Assembly: GCA_028694715.1 (NCBI GenBank)
Contig: JAQVKJ010000110.1
Coordinates: 1 to 5,608 of the forward strand
Source: Weeksellaceae bacterium
GTDB taxonomy: Bacteria; Bacteroidota; Bacteroidia; Flavobacteriales; Weeksellaceae
DNA: 5,608 nt
Direction of reading: 5' to 3'
Made by a program: the position numbers and the translations under genes. Position 1 is the first letter of the stretch; each line of letters opens with the position of its first letter. Shown here one piece after another: positions 1 to 5,608 of this stretch. The notes beneath the pieces are model-generated. The model was given only the letters and a program-made list of their open reading frames with translations, had not been told where the DNA came from and made no database searches.

Positions 1-308
1 TTTTCAATGTAAGGTTTGATTTCAGTGATTCTCGACTCACAATATTTGTGGTGTTTTTTTTCGATGTAATCGGCCAATAAGTCGAGTGGCCAAGATTTGA
101 AATCGGTAGTAGATTCAGATGAATTGGCAAGTGAATTCTCTAATTCAGTCAACAATTTGTTGACATCCATATTTTTTTCTTCACAGGCAGTTGCCAGGTT
201 TTTGTTTCCATTGCAGCAATAATCAATGGAGTGACGGTCAAAAACTGCAGCAGTGCGGTAATCAGCTGCTACGATTTCTCCAACTGTGTTTTGCGCTGAA
301 TATTTCAT
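1..308 (-). CDS. ric: Iron-sulfur cluster repair di-iron protein (RIC/ScdA/YtfE family), 5' part only
   Basis: The family repairs iron-sulfur clusters damaged by nitric oxide or oxidants in the cytoplasm, using a hemerythrin-like di-iron centre. The reading frame starts at an ATG (306-308) and stays open for 102 codons to the window edge, so the 3' part is missing. Residues 1-60 match the ScdA N-terminal domain: an AADYRTAAVF stretch, then DYCCNGN at 29-35 with the paired cysteines C31 and C32, then a leucine/alanine helix. Residues 75-102 (IEKKHHKYCESRI near 82-94) begin the hemerythrin-like domain, where H86 or H87 should be the first iron ligand; the later His/Glu ligands lie off the window. 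Full-length relatives have about 220-240 residues. It starts 16 nt after the methyltransferase stop with no clear ribosome binding site, so co-transcription is likely. Family assignment is firm; function in NO repair follows from the family. Confidence 0.93.
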   Translation of the reverse strand, partial: MKYSAQNTVGEIVAADYRTAAVFDRHSIDYCCNGNKNLATACEEKNMDVNKLLTELENSLANSSESTTDFKSWPLDLLADYIEKKHHKYCESRITEIKPYIE

Positions 309-324
309 TGTATTGTATTTTGTG

Positions 325-1101
325 TTAAACTTTTTCGGCTACGATAGCCACTGCATTCATGTTTTCTCTGTATTTATTAAAGACGCTTTTCATGTTAATA
401 ATTCTTTTCTTGGCTTGCGGATGGGTCATCATATTGAATCCGATTTTCAGTGTTCTCAGCACACCTTCGTCTTGCAGCATTCTCTTTCTCTCGAGCAGCA
501 ACATGGGAGAACTAAAAACTTCTTTGATTCTAAATCCTTCCGCTTTGAGCAATTCTTCCCATTCAATGAGGGTGAGAGGTCTTGCATTGACCTTGATGCT
601 CAAGGCAAGATTTTTACTTATTTCAGCCTTGTATTCTTCTGAAATTGATTCGGGAATAAGTCCGAGTTCGTGAATAGCATAGAGTCCGTTTTTTTTCAAC
701 ACCCTGTATGCTTCTCTTATGATTTCTGATTTTCTGTGATTGGCATGCATGGTCAGCATGGCCTCGCCCACCACTATGTCGGCGGTTTCATCTTCGATTC
801 CGGTTTGTGCAGCATTGGCAAATAGGAAGCGGACATGTTTATCCCCTAATTTTACACTCAATTTTCTGACGATGCTTTCATCGGCATCCACTCCCGTATA
901 TGAATTTGGATTTTTTGAAAGAATGTAGGAAGCTGTTTTTCCGATACCGGGTGCGAATTCCACCAGATGGGAATGGGAAGAAATTTCGAGCGAATCAATC
1001 ATTTTTTCAGACAGTAATCTACCGCCGGGTCTCAGTACTCTCTTTCCCATTTTTGCAAGCAGCCAGTGCCCCTGCGCTTTATTGGGATTTGAAACATCCA
1101 T
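325..1101 (-). CDS. Class I SAM-dependent methyltransferase, substrate unknown
   Basis: This 258-residue soluble protein has a Rossmann-type methyltransferase core. Motif I is LVEFAPGIG at 46-54, the acidic residue ending strand 2 is D72 in GVDADE (70-75), ADIVVGEAML (107-116) fits the strand 4 region, and EAYRVLKKNGLYAIHEL (130-146) is the usual helix plus strand 5 after it. An N-terminal segment of about 45 residues (AKMGKRVLRPGG at 16-27) precedes the core, and the last 100 residues form a helical, Lys/Arg-rich region that may set substrate choice. No cysteine-rich arsenite-methyltransferase pattern, no DNA-methylase DPPY/NPPY motif and no membrane segment is visible, so I cannot name a substrate. 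It starts at an ATG behind a near-consensus promoter and an A-rich leader, and is followed 16 nt later by the RIC gene. Co-transcription suggests, without proof, a part in stress or metal/NO physiology. Confidence 0.9.
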   Translation of the reverse strand: MDVSNPNKAQGHWLLAKMGKRVLRPGGRLLSEKMIDSLEISSHSHLVEFAPGIGKTASYILSKNPNSYTGVDADESIVRKLSVKLGDKHVRFLFANAAQTGIEDETADIVVGEAMLTMHANHRKSEIIREAYRVLKKNGLYAIHELGLIPESISEEYKAEISKNLALSIKVNARPLTLIEWEELLKAEGFRIKEVFSSPMLLLERKRMLQDEGVLRTLKIGFNMMTHPQAKKRIINMKSVFNKYRENMNAVAIVAEKV

Positions 1102-1143
1102 ATTTTGTTTTGATTTTTATTTAGACTAATTTAAAATTATGTT

Positions 1144-1174
1144 CAAAAGTAATGATTTTCAAATTAATTTCAAA
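1144..1174 (-). promoter_or_regulatory. Bacteroidota-type promoter for the methyltransferase-RIC pair
   Basis: Read on the minus strand, TTTG (1174-1171) is followed after exactly 19 bases by TACTTTTG (1151-1144). This fits the Bacteroidota primary-sigma consensus of a TTTG -33 box and a TAnnTTTG -7 box. Transcription would start near 1138, leaving an A-rich leader of roughly 35-40 nt before the ATG at 1101. It implies that the methyltransferase and RIC genes form their own unit, separate from the haemoglobin gene, although read-through from upstream is possible because I see no terminator. An ATTTGAAA direct repeat, 11 bp apart, starts in the -33 box and fills part of the spacer. Confidence 0.72.
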
Positions 1175-1209
1175 TAGTCGTCAACGGTATAATGGAGGTT
1201 CTGTTGAAA

Positions 1210-1590
1210 TTACTGTAACTGTTTGAAGTAGTTGATTTTTGAATAAAATATTTGGGCCATGCGGTTGGCTTGCGCTTTTGCAGCGTACACTGCCGGTCCG
1301 TGAAAATGTTCTTCGAGCGTTTGGTCAAACAATTCCAGCCAACGCTCAAAATGTTGTTTGTCAACCGGAAGTTTCATGTGCGGGACAAAAGGTTTACCGT
1401 TGTAGGTTCGTTCGTCGAGTAGGACGGTTTGCCAGAAGCGATACATTTTTTCGAGATGTTCGGGCCAACGGTCTTGAATCACATCCTCAAAAATATCTTT
1501 GAGCAAATCGTCTTTTCGTATCTTGCCATAAAAAGAATCGACCAGCAGTTTGATATGGTTCAGTTCTTTTATTTCTATAGTGTTTTCCAT
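1210..1590 (-). CDS. Group III truncated haemoglobin
   Basis: A 126-residue haem protein of the 2-over-2 globin fold, group III, like Campylobacter Ctb. Expected key residues are all present: Tyr B10 is Y21 in FYGKIR, the E7 histidine is H45 in WPEHLEKM, the proximal F8 histidine is H71 in FVPHMKLP, and Trp G8 is W84 in FERWLELF. The FW pair at 52-53 and the YNG at 63-65 are also typical, and the length is normal for the family. Members bind O2 very tightly and are implicated in NO and oxygen stress or peroxide chemistry; the physiological reaction is unsettled. The protein is cytosolic, with no signal peptide. The gene starts at an ATG with no Shine-Dalgarno sequence, has its own predicted promoter, and lies 108 nt upstream of the methyltransferase-RIC pair, which fits a shared role in nitrosative stress. 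The family call is firm; the role is inferred. Confidence 0.95.
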   Translation of the reverse strand: MENTIEIKELNHIKLLVDSFYGKIRKDDLLKDIFEDVIQDRWPEHLEKMYRFWQTVLLDERTYNGKPFVPHMKLPVDKQHFERWLELFDQTLEEHFHGPAVYAAKAQANRMAQIFYSKINYFKQLQ

Positions 1591-1608
1591 ATTGTCAATG
1601 GTTCTATA

Positions 1609-1629
1609 CTCAGTTGAAATTTAGCTGAG
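1609..1629. promoter_or_regulatory. Imperfect 21-bp palindrome in the globin leader (candidate operator)
   Basis: The plus strand reads CTCAGTTGAA, a central A, then TTTAGCTGAG. Outer arms CTCAG/CTGAG pair perfectly and eight of ten arm positions match; the mismatches are at arm positions 6 and 8. It sits just downstream of the predicted globin start of transcription and about 20 bases before the ATG, a place where a repressor could act. It does not match the NsrR, Fnr/Dnr (TTGAT-N4-ATCAA) or Fur consensus well, so no regulator is named. In RNA the same stretch could form weak, mutually exclusive hairpins (CAGTTG at 1635-1630 with CAACTG at 1616-1611, or CTCAG with CTGAG). One such palindrome in AT-rich DNA can arise by chance. 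Confidence 0.4.
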
Positions 1630-1642
1630 CAACTGTGGTTTT

Positions 1643-1673
1643 CAAATTTAAAAATATAAAATGATTCAACGAA
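1643..1673 (-). promoter_or_regulatory. Likely promoter of the globin gene
   Basis: On the minus strand the -7 box TAAATTTG (1650-1643) matches TAnnTTTG fully. The -33 box is less clear: TTCG (1673-1670) has the ideal 19-base spacing, and an overlapping TTG (1669-1667) lies at 16 bases. The spacer is almost pure A/T. Transcription would start near 1637, giving a leader of about 45 nt that contains the palindrome. It separates the globin from the polysaccharide operon upstream. Confidence 0.55.
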
Positions 1674-1693
1674 AAGTTCCGATGACATTTGCT

Positions 1694-2275
1694 TCAATTT
1701 GTATTGAAAACGGTATTCCACAAGTATTTCATATCTGCAATGAAAGTCCTGTTTTTCACATAATCCAGATTTATTTTGACTTTTTCTGGCCAAAGTACTT
1801 CATCGTTGAATTTTTTGGGGTCATCTTGCTTATTGAGTAATTCCTCCTCGTTTCTGAATTTCAATTGTGCTGGGCCTGTAATCCCTGGTTTCACTTTCAA
1901 AATCAGCCGGTCTTCATCTCTGAGTTGATCGGCATAACCGGTTACATCGGGTCTTGGTCCCACAAAACTCATTTGTCCCAGAAGTACATTGATAATCTGT
2001 GGCAGTTCATCTAATTTGGTATGACGAATAAAGTTTCCCGTTTTGGTAATTTCATGTGTTTTTTTGGTGGTAATGTCCGACTCCTGATTTCCTTTCATCG
2101 TTCTGATTTTGTAGATTGAAAAGGGTTTTGCGTGTTTTCCTATTCTTGTTTGTGAGAACAATCCAAATTGTCCGGTATCAATGGTGGCAATCAAAATCAA
2201 AATCAGTATCAGTGGTGCCAAAAAGGGAAGCAGCAAAATTGCAGCAAGCAAGTCAAAAATGTTTTTGAGTAGCAT
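1694..2275 (-). CDS. Undecaprenyl-phosphate sugar-1-phosphate transferase (small monotopic PGT, PglC/WcaJ-C type)
   Basis: The enzyme transfers a sugar-1-phosphate from a UDP-sugar to undecaprenyl phosphate on the inner face of the cytoplasmic membrane, the first committed step of repeat-unit synthesis. The 193 residues are essentially just the bacterial sugar transferase domain. A hydrophobic segment at 8-32 has a proline (P17) inside, as in the re-entrant helix of PglC. Then come QTRIGK (42-47), KPFSIYKIRTM (50-60), and KLDELPQIINVL (87-98) with the catalytic Asp-Glu dyad D89-E90, MSFVGPRP (102-109), and KPGITGPAQ (129-137). The N-terminal four-helix and CoA-binding-like domains of long WbaP/WcaJ forms are absent. 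Its ATG overlaps the kinase stop codon by one base (TAATG), indicating translational coupling. The sugar cannot be read from the sequence; N-acetyl- or diNAcBac-type sugars or galactose/glucose are all possible. It is the last gene of the operon. Confidence 0.94.
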   Translation of the reverse strand: MLLKNIFDLLAAILLLPFLAPLILILILIATIDTGQFGLFSQTRIGKHAKPFSIYKIRTMKGNQESDITTKKTHEITKTGNFIRHTKLDELPQIINVLLGQMSFVGPRPDVTGYADQLRDEDRLILKVKPGITGPAQLKFRNEEELLNKQDDPKKFNDEVLWPEKVKINLDYVKNRTFIADMKYLWNTVFNTN

Positions 2276-2277
2276 TA
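2275..2277 (-). other. Overlapping stop/start (TAATG) coupling kinase and transferase genes
   Basis: On the minus strand the TAA of the kinase (2277-2275) shares its last A with the ATG of the sugar transferase (2275-2273). No separate ribosome binding site is evident upstream, so reinitiation by the terminating ribosome is the likely way the transferase is translated. This ties production of the chain initiator to that of the length-control kinase. Confidence 0.8.
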
Positions 2278-4782
2278 CTTTCTTTTCGTGTATCTATTAA
2301 ATCTCAGTAGCCGTTTGATTTTTCCGGCTAGGCTGGGGTCATAATCATACTCAGCGTCTTCTTCAAAATAGCCATAACCGTATCCATAGCCATAGCTGTA
2401 TCCATAACCATAGCCATATCCATAACTTCCTTTGGTCTGATAATCATTCAGAACAATGCCGATGCTTTTTACTTCGCCTTCATCGTATTTTTCAGAGATG
2501 CCATTCAATAAACCTCTGTATGTATAATCAAAACGGGTGACATACAGACTTGCGTCGGCATATTTCATTAAATCAAAGGCATCTGCCACCAGTCCAACCG
2601 GTGGTGTGTCCAATACAATAAAGTCGTACTCTGCTTTGAACTTCTGAAACATTTCATTCAAAGTATCTGAAAGAAGAAGTTCTGAAGGATTGGGTGGAAT
2701 GGGTCCGCCTGTGATGATATCGAGTGTATTGACTTTGGTCTTCTGAATGGTTTGCTGAAGTTCTGCATTTCCCGAGAGATAATTGGAAAGTCCAATTTTA
2801 TTGGTCAGTTCAAATTCATCAAAAATTTTGGGTTTGCGCATGTCAACGCCGATGAGTATGGTCTTTTTTCCACTGATGGCCAATGCTGTGGCGATGTTCA
2901 TGGACACAAAGGTTTTTCCTTCTCCACCTATGGATGAAGTGATAAGTATGGTTTTATTGTCGCTTTTATTGCCAGTTTTGTAGAGAAACTGTAGATTGCT
3001 CCTGATGGCTCTGAAGGCTTCTGATATGCTCGATTTCGGTTTGTCGAGTACAACCACAGGGTCGTTGTCATGATTACTGCCTATAATTCCAATCAACGGA
3101 ATATTACTCACATTGATGATGTCTCTGATTCCTTTGATTTTGGTATCGAGTATTTCTCTCAACAACAAAAATAGGGTTGGAAGAATCAGAGCAAGCCCAA
3201 TAGCAATAACCATGTTGGTTCTTTTGTCAGGTGAAATCGGTGGTTGTCCCAAGAATTTCGCATAATCAATCACGGTAATGTCAGAAAGATTGGAGGCAAT
3301 CTGTAATTCAGCTTGACTGTATTGCGACAACAATTGGTTGTACAATTCATCGTTCACTGCATAGCCTCGAGAAACATCCAGAAACTCTTTCTCTTGTTCG
3401 GGCAGCTGATACGCCTTGTTGTCGTATTTTCTGAGTTCTTGATTGATGTTGGCCAGTTCTTTGTTCAAGCGGTTCCTGCTACTATTTATTAGTCTTTGAA
3501 TACTGGTTTTGGATTCGGCTATTTTATTGTCAATTTCTTTGATTTCTCTTGAATCAGATTTATAGAGCAACCTCAGATTTTCTCTCTCAAGCTCCAAGCC
3601 TCTCAGTATGTTGAGTTCATTGCTGAAATTCGGTTCATCCATCCCAAATACCTGTAGGTCCATCATTCCTTGTGAGCCAGACTGAAATACATTGTTACTG
3701 ACGGAATTCAGCAATTTGATTTTTTCCTCATACTCCACTCGTTGCCTCTCCAATAGAGTCACACTGGCCAAGATTTCGGCCTTTTCACCACTGAAGTCAT
3801 AAATCCGGGTGTCTTTCTGAAGTTTTTGGTATTCAAGTGAAGAACTGTCCACTTTTGATTTCACTATTCCGATTTGTTCATTGATGTAGGCCAGCGTTCG
3901 TTTGGACGCCAGATTTTTTTCTTCGAGTTCGAGCTCGCTGAGAATGTCAAGTGAATTGTTCACCACATCAATTGCCTCTTGCTGTGAATAGGCGACTTTT
4001 GACAACGACAGAATCGAGCTGCCCTTTTTTATGGGTTCCACGCTTATGCCGTTTCTCACTCTGTTGGCCGCCACATCCAGGTCTGTCAGCACAAATGAAT
4101 ATTTATCGATAGAATTGAAAAAGCGATGGGTCTTCAGGATTTTGAATTTGTATTCATCCTGTTCAATCCATTCACCGAATTTCGCGGTTTTAGGGAAATC
4201 TACTTTTCGGTTCCTTCCCAATACAGAATCTTTGGAATAATTATAAAGTTGATTGTCGTTTTGGCTGGTCAGTGGAATAATTTGAAAGGAATCATCATCC
4301 ATTTTTCTGATTTCAAGCTCCACGCCAATGATCTGATTGTGAAGTGTATCCACTTTCACCAAAAAAGGAGAAAGATCTCTGTGCGAATTTGATTTCTTCA
4401 GCGTTCCTTCTTCCCAATATGCCACATAGGCTTCAATTCTTTTGGCTACATTGTAGGCATGGGTTCTCGATTCGAGGATTTCAATCAATATGTCTGATTT
4501 ACCCGAATTACCACCCCAAATAAAATTAATGGAATTGCTTCCCAAACTCGTATTTCCGGTAGATTTTGACGAAATATTGAAAGTAGTGACTGCCCTATAT
4601 GTTCTGTCCAGATGCCAATTGTTAATATAAATGCATATAAAGACGGCGAAGATAATGGCAAGCAGAAACAAAATCCAGTTGGAAAAAACCCTATACAAAA
4701 ATCGTTCTATATCAAAGAACAGCGGATTGTTCTTTTTTGTTTTGTCTGAAACTGATTTAGAAACTTGATTTGTTGAAGTCAT
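2275..4782 (-). CDS. wzc: Wzc-like polysaccharide co-polymerase / BY-type tyrosine autokinase
   Basis: An 835-residue inner-membrane protein that in this family controls polymerisation and export of capsule or exopolysaccharide by cycles of tyrosine autophosphorylation. Order of parts: cytoplasmic start; TM1 at about 36-53; Wzz-like periplasmic region; long helical coiled-coil segment at about 280-455; GNVR-type region at about 458-520; proline-rich PPISPDKR (514-521); TM2 at about 524-541; cytoplasmic kinase. The kinase shows the oligomerisation motif EAFRAIRSN (588-596), Walker A IGGEGKT (618-624), Walker A' ILIGVDMRKP (642-651, D647) and Walker B FIVLDTPP (721-728, D725). The end is a tyrosine cluster, ten Tyr within 787-805 plus EYDYD, followed by a basic tail of about 20 residues (GKIKRLLRF). 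Activator and catalytic kinase are fused in one chain, as in proteobacteria and unlike split Firmicutes pairs. It follows the export gene by 17 nt and overlaps the transferase by one base. No phosphatase (Wzb) gene is in view. Confidence 0.96.
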   Translation of the reverse strand: MTSTNQVSKSVSDKTKKNNPLFFDIERFLYRVFSNWILFLLAIIFAVFICIYINNWHLDRTYRAVTTFNISSKSTGNTSLGSNSINFIWGGNSGKSDILIEILESRTHAYNVAKRIEAYVAYWEEGTLKKSNSHRDLSPFLVKVDTLHNQIIGVELEIRKMDDDSFQIIPLTSQNDNQLYNYSKDSVLGRNRKVDFPKTAKFGEWIEQDEYKFKILKTHRFFNSIDKYSFVLTDLDVAANRVRNGISVEPIKKGSSILSLSKVAYSQQEAIDVVNNSLDILSELELEEKNLASKRTLAYINEQIGIVKSKVDSSSLEYQKLQKDTRIYDFSGEKAEILASVTLLERQRVEYEEKIKLLNSVSNNVFQSGSQGMMDLQVFGMDEPNFSNELNILRGLELERENLRLLYKSDSREIKEIDNKIAESKTSIQRLINSSRNRLNKELANINQELRKYDNKAYQLPEQEKEFLDVSRGYAVNDELYNQLLSQYSQAELQIASNLSDITVIDYAKFLGQPPISPDKRTNMVIAIGLALILPTLFLLLREILDTKIKGIRDIINVSNIPLIGIIGSNHDNDPVVVLDKPKSSISEAFRAIRSNLQFLYKTGNKSDNKTILITSSIGGEGKTFVSMNIATALAISGKKTILIGVDMRKPKIFDEFELTNKIGLSNYLSGNAELQQTIQKTKVNTLDIITGGPIPPNPSELLLSDTLNEMFQKFKAEYDFIVLDTPPVGLVADAFDLMKYADASLYVTRFDYTYRGLLNGISEKYDEGEVKSIGIVLNDYQTKGSYGYGYGYGYSYGYGYGYGYFEEDAEYDYDPSLAGKIKRLLRFNRYTKRK
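2368..2424 (-). repeat. Tyr-Gly coding repeat in the kinase tail, with a tandem 18-bp unit
   Basis: Nineteen codons (residues 787-805) alternate Tyr with Gly, with one Ser at 796, as (YG)4-Y-S-(YG)4-Y. The DNA is a 6-bp TAT-GGN pattern, and inside it an 18-bp unit occurs twice in tandem (2412-2395 and 2394-2377), each with TAC rather than TAT at its fifth codon and matching at 15 of 18 bases. This suggests that the tail grew by in-frame duplication. The tyrosines are the expected trans-phosphorylation sites of a BY-kinase. Confidence 0.85.
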
Positions 4783-4799
4783 TGTCGAATACTTTTCAA

Positions 4800-5588
4800 T
4801 TATAAATTTCTAAAAAAGAAATAAATCCCAACCACTGCAGCTACACCGCCAAAAACCGTAGTAATGGTTTGCAGCGGATTGATGCCGATGCCCCATTGTT
4901 TTTGTCTTCTCGGATTGACAATGATGATGTCATTCGGCTGTATCCAAAAATATTCGGAATTCATGGCCGATTCTTTTGTGATATCAATCACTCCCCTTTG
5001 GGTACCTTCAGGTGTGGTTCTCAAAATCTGGATATTTCTCCGGTCTGCTACAGGCGTCAGGTCACCTGCTCGAGCAAAGGCCTCCAGAAGGTTCATCTCA
5101 TAGTTCTGTACATAATAGTTCCCCGACCCTGATTCACCCACAATCGTATAATTGATGCCTGAAATATTGACTTCTATATAAGCTGCCGTTTCTTCGTAAA
5201 TCTTATAGAATTCAGTTTCAATCCTTTTTCTTGCTTCTTTTAGTGTCAGGTCAAGCACATAGATTTTGCCGATTCTGGGTAGTTCTATGTTGCCGTCGTC
5301 CTGAATTCTAACACCCCTTCCTGAAAGCACATTGTTCTGACCTGTATTGATTTGTGAAGGTGTAACTGTGAATTCTTCGAGCTCTTCCAATTCAAGTCCT
5401 TTTCGGGCAGCGATTTTGATATTGATGATATCGTTGATTTGCAGATGATATTCGGGCCGGTTGAATTCAATTTTACCATATTCATTCAGTACCAGTTTCT
5501 CATCTGGTTGAATGTATTTGATGTCTTTCAGAGGAATGCATGATGTGATGGACAATGCAAGCAAGCCAAAAAAAATATATGGTTTCAT
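4800..5588 (-). CDS. wza: Polysaccharide export outer-membrane lipoprotein (Wza-type, single SLBB)
   Basis: The family forms the outer-membrane exit channel for capsule or exopolysaccharide and docks on the Wzc co-polymerase. With the ATG at 5588-5586 the protein has 262 residues and a clean lipoprotein signal: M1-K2, hydrophobic core 4-13, lipobox I14-T15-S16-C17. A TTG three codons upstream (5597-5595) is in frame and the frame stays open to the window edge, but the ATG gives the best signal peptide. The Poly_export domain is visible at YHLQINDIINIKI (47-59) and GNIELPRIGKIYVLDLTLKEA (about 99-119). One SLBB domain lies at about 146-205 (YTIVGES, then LLEAFARAGDLTPVADRRNIQILR at 167-190), followed by IQPNDIIIV (216-224). 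Residues 239-259 form a hydrophobic segment ending in RNL. E. coli Wza is about 380 residues with extra domains, so this is a compact form, as is common in Bacteroidota. It is the first visible gene of the operon. Confidence 0.93.
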   Translation of the reverse strand: MKPYIFFGLLALSITSCIPLKDIKYIQPDEKLVLNEYGKIEFNRPEYHLQINDIINIKIAARKGLELEELEEFTVTPSQINTGQNNVLSGRGVRIQDDGNIELPRIGKIYVLDLTLKEARKRIETEFYKIYEETAAYIEVNISGINYTIVGESGSGNYYVQNYEMNLLEAFARAGDLTPVADRRNIQILRTTPEGTQRGVIDITKESAMNSEYFWIQPNDIIIVNPRRQKQWGIGINPLQTITTVFGGVAAVVGIYFFFRNL

Positions 5589-5608
5589 GCGGTTCAAGTC
5601 TGTGGATT

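Noticed and set aside
54..182. Runs of seven A (minus strand) in the RIC gene as possible frameshift sites
   Set aside because: The frame reads through both runs and gives continuous, family-like protein on each side, so the gene is not broken here.
286..642. Plus-strand open frame of 118 codons opposite the methyltransferase
   Set aside because: It is fully antisense to a gene with clear methyltransferase motifs, its translation is rich in Phe/Ser/His with no recognisable domain, and it has no promoter.
1693..1708. TTCAAT/ATTGAA hairpin at the transferase stop codon as a terminator
   Set aside because: The 6-bp stem is nearly all A/T, overlaps the stop codon and is not followed by a T-run in the direction of transcription.
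1575..1793. Minus-strand 72-codon frame spanning the gap between transferase and globin
   Set aside because: It overlaps the ends of both real genes in another frame, covers the globin promoter, and its translation resembles no family.
2368..2424. Short-period repeat as a CRISPR array or microsatellite in non-coding DNA
   Set aside because: The period is 6/18 bp without spacers and it lies in frame inside the kinase gene, where a Tyr-rich tail is expected.
4126..4392. Plus-strand open frame of 88 codons opposite the kinase
   Set aside because: It is antisense to the periplasmic part of the kinase, with no domain and no signal for expression.
5595..5597. TTG start for the export lipoprotein
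   Set aside because: The in-frame ATG three codons later gives a shorter, cleaner lipoprotein signal starting MKPY; a TTG start is not needed.

Overview
The window looks like a chromosomal segment from a Bacteroidota bacterium, probably of the Flavobacteriales/Cytophagales type. The reasons are an AT-rich composition, start codons preceded by A-rich leaders with no clear Shine-Dalgarno sequence, intergenic promoters of the Bacteroidota form TTTG-N19-TAnnTTTG, and a Wzc-like kinase with a Tyr-Gly tail. This placement is an inference; there is no rRNA or marker gene to confirm it. All six supported genes lie on the minus strand, so transcription runs from the right end of the window to the left.

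Right part (5588 to 1694): an exopolysaccharide/capsule assembly operon. First comes a short Wza-type outer-membrane export lipoprotein. After 17 nt comes an 835-residue Wzc-type polysaccharide co-polymerase fused to a BY-type tyrosine kinase. The stop codon of the kinase gene overlaps by one base the start of a small monotopic phosphoglycosyl transferase, which would load the first sugar-phosphate on undecaprenyl phosphate. Together they would cover chain initiation, control of polymerisation and export. Flippase, polymerase, further glycosyltransferases and any phosphatase are not in the window, and the operon promoter lies beyond the right edge.

Left part (1673 to 1): a small group with a nitric-oxide/oxygen-stress flavour. 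A group III truncated haemoglobin has its own promoter, with an imperfect 21-bp palindrome in its leader. Next, behind a second, near-consensus promoter, come a class I SAM-dependent methyltransferase of unknown substrate and, 16 nt further on, the 5' part of a RIC/ScdA/YtfE-type di-iron iron-sulfur-cluster repair gene that runs off the left edge. The haemoglobin and RIC families are both linked to NO handling, so the methyltransferase may belong to the same response; that is inference from proximity.

No RNA gene, mobile element, CRISPR array or convincing intrinsic terminator was found. No gene-free stretch exceeds about 110 bases. Nothing here amounts to a clearly new system; the best leads are the methyltransferase paired with RIC, the palindrome before the globin, and the duplicated Tyr-Gly repeat in the kinase tail.
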